DNA of 64,000 bases from Paracoccus sp. S-4012 (GTDB taxonomy: Bacteria; Pseudomonadota; Alphaproteobacteria; Rhodobacterales; Rhodobacteraceae), in assembly GCF_009674885.1 (NCBI RefSeq), contig NZ_WKKA01000008.1:1-64000 (forward strand). The letters are read 5' to 3'. Shown piece by piece: positions 38,142 through 46,978 of this stretch. Position 1 is the stretch's first letter. Every line of letters starts with the position of its first letter. The notes beneath the pieces are model-generated. The model made no database searches, was not told the DNA's origin, and saw only the letters and a list, made by a program, of their open reading frames with translations. A program made the position numbers and the translations under genes.

Positions 38142-39299
38142 ATGGCCAGCTTCAGCTTCAACAGCCCGAAGTCCATCCATTACGGCCCCGGGGCGCTCTC
38201 GGGCCTGGGCGGGATCGCGCGCGCGCAGGGGGCCGAGCGGGTGCTGCTCGTCACCGACCCCGGCATGGTCGCCACCGGCATCGTCGAACGGGCCGAGGCC
38301 GCACTGCGCGAGGCTGGCGTCGAGGTCACGCGCTATGCCGAGGTCGCGGCCGACCCGCCCGAGAGCGTGGTGCTGGCCGCGACCGAGGCCGCGCGGGAGG
38401 CGGGCGCCGCGGGGATCATCGGCCTCGGCGGCGGCTCGTCGCTCGACGTGGCGAAGCTGGTGGCACTGCTCGCGGGCGGGTCCGAGACGCTGGCCGAGGT
38501 CTATGGCGTCGGCAAGGCGAAGGGTCCGCGCCTGCCGCTGATCCTCGTGCCGACCACCGCGGGGACCGGCTCGGAGGTCACGCCGATTTCCATCGTGACC
38601 ACCGCCAGCAGCGAGAAGATGGGCGTGGTCTCGCCCGTCCTGCTGCCCGACGTGGCGCTGCTCGACCCGGAGCTGACCTACGGCCTGCCGCCGCATATAA
38701 CCGCGGCGACGGGTGTGGATGCGATGGTCCATGCGATCGAGGCCTATGCCTCGGCCAGCCCCAACAACAACCCGGTCTCGCGCGTGCTGGCGACCCAGGC
38801 GCTGACGCTGATCGGCCGCTCGCTCTTGCGTGCCGTGCGCGACGGCAGCGATGCGGAGGCGCGCGGGGACATGCTGCTCGGCTCGATGCTGGCGGGGCAG
38901 GCCTTCGCGAACTCGCCGGTGGCGGCGGTCCATGCGCTGGCCTACCCCTTGGGTGGGCATTTCCATATCCCGCACGGCCTCTCGAACGCGCTCGTGCTGC
39001 CGCATGTGCTGCGCTTCAACATCGTGACCGCGCCGCAGCGCTATGCGGAACTGGCGCCGTTCGCGTTCCCGGAGCTGGCGCAGCTGGAGGGGCAGGAGCG
39101 GGCGGCGGCGTTCTGCGACCGACTGGCGGAGCTTGCCCGCCACTGCGGGCTGCCGCCGGATTTACGGTCGATGGAGATCCCGGAGGAGGTGCTGCCTCGG
39201 CTGGCGTCGGATGCGATGAACCAGACGCGGCTGCTGGTGAACAATCCCCGACCGGTGACGGAGGCGGATGCCTTGTCGATCTACCGCGCGGCCTGGTAG
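38142..39299 (+). CDS. Iron-containing alcohol dehydrogenase
   Basis: A 385-residue group III dehydrogenase. Nucleotide binding GLGGGSSLDVAKLVALL and PTTAGTGSEVTP; metal ligands lie in the D-A-M-V-H-A-I-E-A-Y helix and in AVHALAYPLGGHFHIPHG. Oxidises alcohols or reduces aldehydes (for example hydroxy acids or semialdehydes) in the cytoplasm. It forms an operon with the preceding SDR and is followed by a 143-bp repeat. Confidence 0.95.
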   Translation: MASFSFNSPKSIHYGPGALSGLGGIARAQGAERVLLVTDPGMVATGIVERAEAALREAGVEVTRYAEVAADPPESVVLAATEAAREAGAAGIIGLGGGSSLDVAKLVALLAGGSETLAEVYGVGKAKGPRLPLILVPTTAGTGSEVTPISIVTTASSEKMGVVSPVLLPDVALLDPELTYGLPPHITAATGVDAMVHAIEAYASASPNNNPVSRVLATQALTLIGRSLLRAVRDGSDAEARGDMLLGSMLAGQAFANSPVAAVHALAYPLGGHFHIPHGLSNALVLPHVLRFNIVTAPQRYAELAPFAFPELAQLEGQERAAAFCDRLAELARHCGLPPDLRSMEIPEEVLPRLASDAMNQTRLLVNNPRPVTEADALSIYRAAW

Positions 39300-39310
39300 G
39301 GGCGACGCCC

Positions 39311-39453
39311 CGCGTCCGCAAATGGGACCCTGTGCCCATTTGCGCGCACCGCCAGCCATAGGCCGACCGATCCACCCCGCGGATCGGTCAGCGTCCACCC
39401 TGCCCCCGGCGGACGCTTCGCGTCCACCAGGGCGGACGCTGCCCTCTGTTGCG
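39311..39453 (+). repeat. 143-bp multi-hairpin repeat, copy 1
   Basis: Starts CGCGTCCGCAAATGGGACCC and ends near CTCTGTTGCG. It matches 50989-51131 without gaps, with about 13 mismatches by eye. It folds into successive stems: CGCAAATGGG/CCCATTTGCG (39317-39344), ACCGATCC/GGATCGGT (39366-39388) and GGACGC/GCGTCC (39411-39425). It starts 12 bp after the alcohol dehydrogenase gene. It is either a structured terminator-like element or a mobile repeat. Confidence 0.85.
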
Positions 39454-39503
39454 CTAGGCCAGCCACGGGCAAGTGTCGGAGTGCGCCCCGAGGACGCATC
39501 TCC

Positions 39504-41144
39504 TCACCCCGCCTCGCGCAACTCCGGCAGCACATACCCCTGCATCAGACTTCGCAGCGTCAGCTTGGAGATCTTCCCCGTCGCCGTCATCGGCAGGCTC
39601 TCGACCAGGATGATGTCGTCGGGCAGCTGCCAGCGGGCGAAGCTGCCGCCCAGCAGCGCATTCACCTCCTCCAGCGTCGGCGGATCGCCCGGGTCCTTCG
39701 GCACCACGATCAGCACCGGCCGCTCGTCCCAGCGGGGGTGCGGCACGGCGATGGCGGCGCATTGGGCGATCTTCGGATGCGCCTCGGCCGCGTTCTCGAG
39801 GTCGATCGAGCTGATCCACTCGCCGCCCGACTTGATCAGGTCCTTGGTCCGGTCGCGCAGTTGCAGGAAGCCGTCCGGCGAGATCGTGGCGATGTCGCCG
39901 GTGACGAACCAGCCCTCGGCGTCCATCGCCTTCCGCGAGGCCTCGGGGTTGTTGAAATAGCCGCCCATCACCGTGGGCGCGCGCACCGCAAGCTCGCCCT
40001 GCGACTGGCCGTCATGGGGCAGGCGCCGCCCGGCCTCGTCCACGATCTTCATCGCGACGAAGGGCACCCGCCGCCCCTGCGAGACCTTCAGCGCCATGCG
40101 CTCGTCGAAGCTCGCCGCGCGGGCCTTGCGGGGCAGGGTGCCGATGGTGCCGATCGGGCTCATCTCGGTCATGCCCCAGGCGTGGTTGACCTCCACCCCG
40201 AGCTTCTCGAACTGCTCGATCAGCGAGCGCGACGCGGCCGAGCCGCCGACGACCATATGGGCCAGCGCCTCGGGCTTGCGGCCGCGCTTCTTGATCTCGT
40301 TCAGCAGCCCCATCCAGATCGTCGGCACGCCCCAGGCCGAGGTCACGGCCTCCGCCTCCATCACCTCCCACAGGCTCGCGCCGTCCAGCCGCGGCCCCGG
40401 AAAGACCAGCTCGGCCCCGACCAGCGGCGCGGTGTAGGGTAGCCCCCAGGCGTTGACGTGGAAGAGCGGCACGACCGGCATGACCCGCGTCTGCTCGTTC
40501 ATCGCCTCGGAGGTGACGAGGGCCACGATCATGGCGTGCAGCACGTTGGAGCGATGCGTGTAGAGCGTGCCCTTCGGATCGCCGGTGGTGCCGGAGGTGT
40601 AGCAGAGCCCGGCAGCTGTGTTCTCGTCGAAGCTCGGCCAGTCGCGATCGGTCGGGCGGCCCTCCAGCAGCTCCTCGTAGCAGAGCGCATCAAGGCTGTT
40701 TTGCGGCATGTGCGCCCGGTCTGTCATGATGACGTAGGTGAGCTTCGGCAGCTGGTCCTTCAGTTGTTCCAGCAGCGGCACGAAGGTCAGGTCGGTGAAC
40801 AGCACCCGGTCCTCGGCATGGCCGACGATATAGGTCAGCTGCTCGGCTGAGAGGCGCGGGTTGATCGTGTGGCAGACGGCGCCGATGCCCTGGATGGCGT
40901 AGTAGAGCTCGAAATGGCGGTAGCCGTTCCAGGCCAGCGTCGCCACCCGGTCCCCCATCTCGATCCCCATCGCCTCGAGGGCGAGTGAGAGCTGCACGAT
41001 CCGGTCGCGGGCCTGCGAATAGGTCTGCTCGTGGCGGTCGCCTTCGCAGCGCATCGAGATGATCTGGCCGTCCGCATGGGCCTCGGCCGCGTAGTCGATG
41101 ATGTCGCTGACCAGCAGCGGCCGGTCCATCATGAGGCCCTTCAT
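39504..41144 (-). CDS. Fatty-acyl-CoA synthetase-like AMP-forming ligase
   Basis: A 546-residue adenylate-forming acyl-CoA ligase. The P-loop is LCYTSGTTGDPKGTLYTH, the A5 motif WGMTEMSPIG, A7/A8 GWFVTGDIATISPDGFLQLRD (cited in part), and the A10 catalytic lysine is in TATGKISKLTLR. It probably activates medium or long fatty acids; it resembles dicarboxylate/medium-chain ligases of alphaproteobacteria. Divergent from the NADP oxidoreductase. ATG at 41144. Confidence 0.95.
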   Translation of the reverse strand: MKGLMMDRPLLVSDIIDYAAEAHADGQIISMRCEGDRHEQTYSQARDRIVQLSLALEAMGIEMGDRVATLAWNGYRHFELYYAIQGIGAVCHTINPRLSAEQLTYIVGHAEDRVLFTDLTFVPLLEQLKDQLPKLTYVIMTDRAHMPQNSLDALCYEELLEGRPTDRDWPSFDENTAAGLCYTSGTTGDPKGTLYTHRSNVLHAMIVALVTSEAMNEQTRVMPVVPLFHVNAWGLPYTAPLVGAELVFPGPRLDGASLWEVMEAEAVTSAWGVPTIWMGLLNEIKKRGRKPEALAHMVVGGSAASRSLIEQFEKLGVEVNHAWGMTEMSPIGTIGTLPRKARAASFDERMALKVSQGRRVPFVAMKIVDEAGRRLPHDGQSQGELAVRAPTVMGGYFNNPEASRKAMDAEGWFVTGDIATISPDGFLQLRDRTKDLIKSGGEWISSIDLENAAEAHPKIAQCAAIAVPHPRWDERPVLIVVPKDPGDPPTLEEVNALLGGSFARWQLPDDIILVESLPMTATGKISKLTLRSLMQGYVLPELREAG

Positions 41145-41246
41145 TCGTCGCACTCCCCGGCTGCTTGCCATCCCTGGTCCGGCATTCCACACTGCCGCGA
41201 ACCCATTTGCAACCGACGCGGGGGCACGCCCCGCAGGGAGGCCGCC

Positions 41247-42293
41247 CTGTCCACCACCGCCACCGAGATGCACCGCATCGTCCTCGCCCGCCGGCCTCAG
41301 GGCGCCCCCACGCCCGAGAGCTTCCGCCTCGAGACCCTGCCGCTGCCGCAGCCCGGCGAGGGCGAGGTGCTGGTCCGCGTGACCTCGCTCTCGCTCGACC
41401 CCTACATGCGCGGGCGGATGGACGACGCGAAGTCCTATGCGCCGAAGGTCGAGCTGGGCGAGGTGATGACCGGCGGCGGCGTCGGCACCGTGGTCGAGAG
41501 CCGGGCCGAGGGCTTCGCGCCCGGCGACGTGGTGTTCGGCATGACCGGCTGGGCCGATCATGCGGTGCTGCGGGGGAAGGAGTTGCGGAAGCTGCGCGAG
41601 GGATTGCCGGCCAGCACCGCGCTCGGCGTCCTCGGGATGCCCGGCTTCACCGGCTGGTATGGCCTGACGATTCCGGGCGCCGCGAAGGCGGGCGAGACGG
41701 TGGTGGTCGCGGCCGCGACGGGCCCGGTCGGCTCGATGGTCGGGCAGATCGCCAAGGCCAAGGGGCTGCGCGCCGTCGGGATCGCCGGGGGGCGCGAGAA
41801 ATGCGCCATGGGCCGCGACGTCTTCGGCTTCGACGCCATGATCGACCACAAGGCCCACACTGACGCCCGCAGCCTGCGCGAGGAACTCGCCGCTGCCTGC
41901 CCGGATGGCGTGGACATCTATTTCGAGAATGTCGGCGGCATGGTGCTGGAGGCGGTGCTGCCGCTGATGAACACCCACGGCCGCATCCCGCTTTGCGGCA
42001 CGATCGCCTGGTATGGCGGCGCGGACACCAGCGGCCCCGACCGGCTGCCGAAGCTGTGGCGGCAGATCCTCGTCAACCGGCTCTCGATCACCGGCTTCAT
42101 CATCTTCGACCACTGGCAGCACTTCCCCGATTTCATGGCCGAGGTCGCGCCGATGGTCGAGGAGGGCCGCCTCGCCTATGTCGAGGACGTGGCCGAGGGG
42201 CTGGAGGCGATGCCGCAGACCTTCATCTCGATGCTGAAGGGCGGCAATCTCGGCAAGCAGATCGTCCGCCTCGCGCCCGATCCGTTCGGTTAG
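41247..42293 (+). CDS. NADP-dependent medium-chain oxidoreductase (CurA/PTGR type)
   Basis: A zinc-free MDR-family enoyl or enone reductase of about 348 residues. Substrate site LDPYMRGRMDD, nucleotide motif AAATGPVGSMVGQIAKAKG and YFENVGGMVLEAVL are characteristic. The first ATG (41268) has no ribosome-binding site, whereas a CTG at 41247 lies 5 bp after AGGGAGG and would give the usual STTATEMHRIVL start, so a CTG start is proposed. Convergent with the following SDR gene. Confidence 0.9.
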   Translation: MSTTATEMHRIVLARRPQGAPTPESFRLETLPLPQPGEGEVLVRVTSLSLDPYMRGRMDDAKSYAPKVELGEVMTGGGVGTVVESRAEGFAPGDVVFGMTGWADHAVLRGKELRKLREGLPASTALGVLGMPGFTGWYGLTIPGAAKAGETVVVAAATGPVGSMVGQIAKAKGLRAVGIAGGREKCAMGRDVFGFDAMIDHKAHTDARSLREELAAACPDGVDIYFENVGGMVLEAVLPLMNTHGRIPLCGTIAWYGGADTSGPDRLPKLWRQILVNRLSITGFIIFDHWQHFPDFMAEVAPMVEEGRLAYVEDVAEGLEAMPQTFISMLKGGNLGKQIVRLAPDPFG

Positions 42294-43024
42294 GCTTCGT
42301 CCCGCCGCTTCTCCGTCTCCCGCGCCATGAACCGGATGAACTTGTCGTAATCCGCGGCCTTCACGGCGAGGCCCTTCAGCGTGCTCTCATGCGTCGTGAC
42401 CATGAAGCGGCCCGCGTCCATTGCCGCCATCAGCGCCGCGGCGACCGCCTCGGGCGTCACCGCGCGCTCGCGCAGGTAGGGGGCGAAGCCGATCATCGAG
42501 GTCAGCACCCCCTCGGGGCAGAGGCAGTGGACCTTGAGGCCGTCGGCGGCGTGGTGGAACGCCAGCCACTCGGCAAACCCCACCGCCGCGTGCTTGCTGA
42601 CCCCGTAGCCGATCGAGCCGACCTCGTTCAGCAGCCCGGCCGCCGAGGCGGTGACGACGAAGCTGCCGCCGCGATGCGCGAGGTCCGGCAGCAGCCGCCG
42701 CGCCGCGCGGACATGGGCCATGAGGTTCACGTCCATCATCCGCGCCCAGTCCTCGTCCGGCGACGCCGCATCCATCGCGAAGCCGAGGCCGGCGTTGCCG
42801 ACGAAGACATCGACCGGCCCCTCGCGCGCCTCGACATCGTCGATCATCGCCCGCACGCCCGCATCGGTTGAGACATCCGCCACGAGCGCCCGCGCCCCCT
42901 CGGGCACGCCGTCCGGGAAGCGCAGGTCGGCGGCCACGACCGAATGCCCGCGCGCCAGCAGCGCCTCGGCGATGGTGCGGCCGATCCCGGCGCCGCCGCC
43001 GGTCACGAGTGCGGTTTTCGGCAT
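42290..43024 (-). CDS. SDR-family oxidoreductase
   Basis: A 244-residue short-chain dehydrogenase: TGGGAGIGRTIAEAL, aspartate-led D-L-R-F after strand 2, NAGLGFA in place of the usual NNAG, catalytic serine in VVTASAAGLL, and Y-x-x-x-K in YGVSKHAAVGFAEW. Substrate unknown. The last codon overlaps the convergent oxidoreductase by 4 bp. ATG at 43024; it faces away from the MaoC-like gene. Confidence 0.9.
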   Translation of the reverse strand: MPKTALVTGGGAGIGRTIAEALLARGHSVVAADLRFPDGVPEGARALVADVSTDAGVRAMIDDVEAREGPVDVFVGNAGLGFAMDAASPDEDWARMMDVNLMAHVRAARRLLPDLAHRGGSFVVTASAAGLLNEVGSIGYGVSKHAAVGFAEWLAFHHAADGLKVHCLCPEGVLTSMIGFAPYLRERAVTPEAVAAALMAAMDAGRFMVTTHESTLKGLAVKAADYDKFIRFMARETEKRRDEA

Positions 43025-43127
43025 GTTGTGTCCTCCCGGCGCATCGGCCGCAGGAAGCGCGGCGCGCGACGGGTTGTCAACGAAGCACCCCGGCCATAAC
43101 CCCGATCTGCAACACGGGAGCGCGCGG

Positions 43128-43565
43128 ATGACGGAGCAGGACACCCCCACCTATGTCAGCGGCACCCGCCTGATCTCGCAGGAGATGATCGACGCCTTCG
43201 CGGTGCTGACCGGCGACGACCAGTTCATCCATACCGACCCGGTCCGCGCGGCCGCGACCCCCTTCGGCGGCACCGTCGCGCATGGCTTCCTGCTGCTGTC
43301 GCTGCTCTCCGCGCTCTCCTACGAGGCGCTGCCCGGGCTGCCCGGACAGCGCGTTTCGGTCAACGCGGGCTTCGACCGCATTCGCTTCGTGCGGCCGTGC
43401 CCGGCGGGCGCCACGGTCCGCGCGGTGTTCACGCCGGACGGCCAGACCGCCGTCGCGCCGGGTCAGGTCAGCCTCCGCTGGCAGGTCCGCCTCGAGGATG
43501 CCGCCGCGCCGGAGCCGCCGATCCTGACCGCCACCTGGCTGCATCGCATCTGGCTCGAGGCCTGA
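43128..43565 (+). CDS. MaoC-like hotdog-fold dehydratase
   Basis: A 145-residue R-specific enoyl-CoA hydratase-like protein. The catalytic hydratase-2 motif is present as FAVLTGDDQFIHTDPVRA with the Asp/His pair, followed by TPFGGTVAHGFLLLSL, the conserved hotdog helix. Likely hydrates enoyl-CoA. ATG at 43128 follows GGGAGCGCGCGG. Probably acts with the nearby ligase and dehydrogenases in fatty-acid or PHA-type metabolism (inference from context). Confidence 0.92.
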   Translation: MTEQDTPTYVSGTRLISQEMIDAFAVLTGDDQFIHTDPVRAAATPFGGTVAHGFLLLSLLSALSYEALPGLPGQRVSVNAGFDRIRFVRPCPAGATVRAVFTPDGQTAVAPGQVSLRWQVRLEDAAAPEPPILTATWLHRIWLEA

Positions 43566-43653
43566 ATGGCGCGCCATGACGCGCCTCGCGCTGGTCCGGC
43601 CCGAGGCGATCCTGCTGAATTCACGGGCGAAGCGCCTCGTCACCTGCAGCCGG

Positions 43654-43704
43654 CGGGGGCTTCGCGCCCCCGCACCCCCGCGGGATATTTTCAGACAGAA
43701 GAAG
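43654..43704 (+). repeat. 51-bp dispersed repeat, copy B
   Basis: The second copy of the element at 25811-25861, with G/C, C/G and G/A differences only. It lies in the 206-bp gap between the MaoC-like and thioesterase genes, both on the plus strand. Its leading GC hairpin could end the upstream transcript. No gene is seen in the rest of the gap. Confidence 0.8.
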
Positions 43705-43771
43705 ACCTGCCGGTTGATCCCGGCGGCGGCGTCCGCGAGGATTGCCGGGCCGATCTTCCCGCGAGTTGCCG

Positions 43772-44221
43772 ATGACCGACGCCAAGCCTTCCGCCCGCCC
43801 CGCGCCCGAGCGCCGCGCCGCCTACAAGGCTTTCGAGCGCATCCAGCTCCGCTGGAACGACAACGACATCTACGGCCACCTCTACAACGCCACCTATTAC
43901 GAGCTCTTCGACTGCGCCATGACCGCCTGGCTCTCGCGCAACGGGCTCATCGGGGCGAACGGGCGCCCGACCAACGTCGTGGTCGAGAACGGCTGCGTCT
44001 TCTTCGCCGAGATCCGCTATCCGGGCGAGGTCGAGGTCGGGCTGCGGCTCGGGCGTCTCGGGTCGAGCTCGGTCCGCTTCGAAATGGCGCTGTTCCGCGA
44101 GGGCGAGGACACCGCCGCGGCGCAGGGCTTCTTCAGCATGGTCCGGGTGGACGACGACGACCACCGCCCGCGCCCGATCCCCGAGGCGCAGCGGGCGGTC
44201 TACGCCACCATCCTGCGCTGA
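43772..44221 (+). CDS. Acyl-CoA thioesterase, 4-hydroxybenzoyl-CoA thioesterase family
   Basis: A 149-residue hotdog-fold thioesterase. The conserved core is RWNDNDIYGHLYNATYYELF, in which the Asp of the second N-D is the catalytic residue, followed by VVVENGCVFFAEIRYPGEVE. Members hydrolyse various acyl-CoAs in the cytoplasm. ATG at 43772 gives a lysine/proline-rich start and the usual length. It precedes the convergent sulfur operon. Confidence 0.92.
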   Translation: MTDAKPSARPAPERRAAYKAFERIQLRWNDNDIYGHLYNATYYELFDCAMTAWLSRNGLIGANGRPTNVVVENGCVFFAEIRYPGEVEVGLRLGRLGSSSVRFEMALFREGEDTAAAQGFFSMVRVDDDDHRPRPIPEAQRAVYATILR

Positions 44222-44224
44222 GGC

Positions 44225-44596
44225 TCAGGCGCGCAGGCGGGCGCGGTAGTCGAGGGCCTGCCAGCCGTCGGCGCGGAACCGCCACTGCCCGACCGGCTGG
44301 CGGGCGGCGATCTCGTCGGGAATCTCGACCTCGTCGAAGCCGGCGCGGCGGGCCATCGCATACTGGTCGGCGATCAACGGGCCGCAGGCGCGCAGGCGGC
44401 CGGTGTAGCCCGCTGCCCGCAGCCGCCGCGCGACCGTGAAGCCGCGTCCGTCCGCGAAGCTGGCGAATGCGACCCGCAGCATCGGCGCCGCGAGCGTCTC
44501 GGCCGGCAGGGCGTCGAGGTCGGTTGTGGGCCCCAGTTCCGGCGCCTCGGCCTCGTCGCCGGGGGCGAAGCCCTGGTCGGTCACGATCACGCTCAT
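44225..44596 (-). CDS. DUF934 protein of the sulfur-assimilation operon
   Basis: A 123-residue DUF934 protein (LRVAFASFADGRGFTVARRL, CGPLIADQYAMARRAGFDEVE in part), regularly encoded after sulfite reductase and CysH. Its role is unknown; it is sometimes annotated as an oxidoreductase probably involved in sulfite reduction. ATG at 44596 overlaps the cysH stop by 4 bp. It ends the four-gene operon. Confidence 0.92.
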   Translation of the reverse strand: MSVIVTDQGFAPGDEAEAPELGPTTDLDALPAETLAAPMLRVAFASFADGRGFTVARRLRAAGYTGRLRACGPLIADQYAMARRAGFDEVEIPDEIAARQPVGQWRFRADGWQALDYRARLRA

Positions 44597-45318
44597 GCGG
44601 CGTCCTCCTGCTGGGCCGGGGCGGGGGCCGGCTTGCGGCCGATGAGATGCACCCCGCATTCGGTCTTGTCGCTGCCCCGCCAGCGGCCGGCGCGGGCGTC
44701 CTCGCCCGGCGCGGTGCGGGTGGTGCAGGGGGTGCAGCCGATCGAGGCATAGCCCCGCGCGACCAGCGGATGCCGCGGCAGGTCGTGCGCGTCCATGTAG
44801 GCCGCGATCCCCTCGCGCCGGACATGGGCGAGCGGGTTGACCTTGATGCGGCCGGTCGGTTCGACCTCGAAATGCTCGAGGCCGGTGCGCTCGGCCCCGT
44901 GGAAGCGCTTGCGGCCGGTGATCCAGGCGTCGAAGCCGTGGAGCGCCTGGGCGAGCGGCAGGGTCTTGCGCAGGTCGCAGCAGCCATCCGTGTCGCGCCG
45001 GTGCAGGCTGCCGTCCGGGTCGCGTGCGGCGAGGGCCGCCGCATCGGGGCGGATCAGCCGCAGATCGGTGAGGCCGAGGCGTTCCGCAAGGTCGTGCTGA
45101 TAGGCGTAGGTTTCGGGGAACAGCATCTCGGTGTCGATGAAGATGACCGGCAGGCCGGGGTCGAGAGTCGCGGCGAGGTGCAGGAGAACCACCGCCTCGG
45201 CCCCGAAGGACGACACGAGCGCGGTTCGGCCGGTCTCGCCAAGCGCCTGCTCCAGCACGGCGCGCGGCGAGAAGCCGCGGGTCCGCGCATTCAGCGCCTC
45301 CACCCGGTCATGCGGCAT
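44593..45318 (-). CDS. cysH: Adenylyl-sulfate (APS) reductase
   Basis: A 241-residue thioredoxin-dependent reductase turning APS into sulfite. The P-loop-like VSSFGAEAVVLLHL binds the nucleotide; the cysteine pairs C-C in GCCDLRK and C-x-x-C in GCTPCT hold a [4Fe-4S] cluster, marking an APS rather than PAPS enzyme; the catalytic cysteine is in the C-terminal TECGVHL. It overlaps sulfite reductase by 11 bp. Confidence 0.95.
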   Translation of the reverse strand: MPHDRVEALNARTRGFSPRAVLEQALGETGRTALVSSFGAEAVVLLHLAATLDPGLPVIFIDTEMLFPETYAYQHDLAERLGLTDLRLIRPDAAALAARDPDGSLHRRDTDGCCDLRKTLPLAQALHGFDAWITGRKRFHGAERTGLEHFEVEPTGRIKVNPLAHVRREGIAAYMDAHDLPRHPLVARGYASIGCTPCTTRTAPGEDARAGRWRGSDKTECGVHLIGRKPAPAPAQQEDAA

Positions 45319-46978
45319 CGCGCGCCCCTTCCGTCTCGTAGAGGGCGGCGCGGAAGGGTGCCGGGCCGAGGCGGCGGAAGGCCTCGAGGAAACTCTCCCC
45401 CGGGGCCGTCCGCAGGTCGAGATAGGCCAGCATCAGCCGTTCGACCGCCGGAACCACCTCGTCATAGGCGAAGCCCGGCCCGGCCTTCTCGCCGATCGCC
45501 GCCGTCTCGGTGCCGTCGCCGCCCAGCGTGATCTGGTAGGTCTCGACCCCCGCGCGGTCGAGGCCGAGGATGCCAATATGGCCGACATGGTGGTGCCCGC
45601 AGGCGTTGATGCAGCCCGAGATCTTGATCTTCATCGGCCCGATCTCGTGCTCGAGATCGAGTTCCTTGAACCGCAGCCCGATGGCCTGCGCGATCGGGAT
45701 CGAGCGCGCGGTGGCGAGCGAGCAATAGTCCATGCCGGGGCAGGCGATGATGTCCGACACGAGGCCCACATTCGCCGTCGCCAGCCCGGCGCGCAGCAGC
45801 GCGGCATGGACCACGGGCAGGTCCGACTTGTGGACATGCGGCAGGATCACGTTCTGCTCGTGGCTGATCCGCAGCTCGTCGTAGCTGTAGGCCTCGGCGA
45901 GATCGGCCAGCACGCGCATCTGCGCGGCCGAGGCATCGCCCGGCGTCGCGCCATGCGCCTTGAGGCTGACCGTGACCATCGCATGCCCTGCGTCGCGGTG
46001 CTCGGCGAGGTTGGTCTCGGCCCAGCGGCGGTAGAGCGGGTCCACGCGAAGCGTTGCCTCATGCACCGCGGTGTCGGCCTGCCGGAAGGCGGGCGGCGCG
46101 AAGGCGGCGCGGATGCGGTCGAGCGCCGGGCCGAGGGTCTCGGGGACGTGGCCGCGCAGTTCCTCGAACCGCGCCTCGATCAGCGCGGCGAGCGTGTCGC
46201 GGCCCAGTTCATGCAGCGTGATCTTCAGGCGCGCCTTGTGCTTGTTGTCGCGCCGTCCGAGCATGTTGTAGACGCTCAGGATCGCCTCGACATAGGCCAG
46301 CAGGTCGGCCTCGGGCAGGAACTCGCGCACCGACTGCGCGATCAGCGGCGTCCGGCCGAGGCCGCCGCCGACGCTGACCTCGAAGCCGATGCTGCCGTCG
46401 GGACCGCGCCGCATCTGTAGCCCGATGTCGTGGGACCTGGTCACGGCGCGATCATGCGGGGCGCCGGTGATGCCGATCTTGAACTTGCGCGGCAGGAACT
46501 GGAACTCCGGGTGGTCGGTGGACCACTGGCGCAGCAGTTCGGCATAGGGGCGGGGGTCGGCGATCTCGTCCGCGGCCGCACCCGCGAAATGGTCGGCAGT
46601 CACGTTGCGGATCGTGTTGCCGGAGGTCTGGATCGCGTGCATCCCCACGTCCGCGAGGGCGGTGAGGATCGCCGGCACGTCGGTCAGCTTCGGCCAGTTG
46701 AACTGGATGTTCTGCCGCGTGGTGAAATGCCCGTAGCCCTTGTCCCAGGTCTCGGCGACATGCGCGAGCTGGCGCATCTTGCGGCTGTCGAGCGTCCCGT
46801 AGGGGATCGCCACCCGCAGCATGTAGGCGTGGAGTTGCAGGTAGAGGCCGTTCATCAGCCGCAGCGGCCGGAACTCGTCCTCGGTCAGCGCCCCCTCGAC
46901 CCGGCGCCCGATCTGCTGGCTGAACTGCGCCACCCGGTTGCGGACGAAGGCTTCGTCGAAGTCGTCATAGCGATACAT
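45308..46978 (-). CDS. Sulfite (or nitrite) reductase, siroheme [4Fe-4S] haemoprotein
   Basis: A 556-residue assimilatory reductase of the NirA/CysI family, taking six electrons to give sulfide. Two siroheme-binding repeats are evident; cluster cysteines lie in ACPGMDYCSLATARS and KISGCINACGHHHVGHIG. Company with CysH, DUF934 and DUF2849 argues strongly for sulfite as substrate, though such genes are often labelled nitrite reductase. It overlaps DUF2849 by 14 bp; ATG at 46978. Confidence 0.95.
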   Translation of the reverse strand: MYRYDDFDEAFVRNRVAQFSQQIGRRVEGALTEDEFRPLRLMNGLYLQLHAYMLRVAIPYGTLDSRKMRQLAHVAETWDKGYGHFTTRQNIQFNWPKLTDVPAILTALADVGMHAIQTSGNTIRNVTADHFAGAAADEIADPRPYAELLRQWSTDHPEFQFLPRKFKIGITGAPHDRAVTRSHDIGLQMRRGPDGSIGFEVSVGGGLGRTPLIAQSVREFLPEADLLAYVEAILSVYNMLGRRDNKHKARLKITLHELGRDTLAALIEARFEELRGHVPETLGPALDRIRAAFAPPAFRQADTAVHEATLRVDPLYRRWAETNLAEHRDAGHAMVTVSLKAHGATPGDASAAQMRVLADLAEAYSYDELRISHEQNVILPHVHKSDLPVVHAALLRAGLATANVGLVSDIIACPGMDYCSLATARSIPIAQAIGLRFKELDLEHEIGPMKIKISGCINACGHHHVGHIGILGLDRAGVETYQITLGGDGTETAAIGEKAGPGFAYDEVVPAVERLMLAYLDLRTAPGESFLEAFRRLGPAPFRAALYETEGARDAA

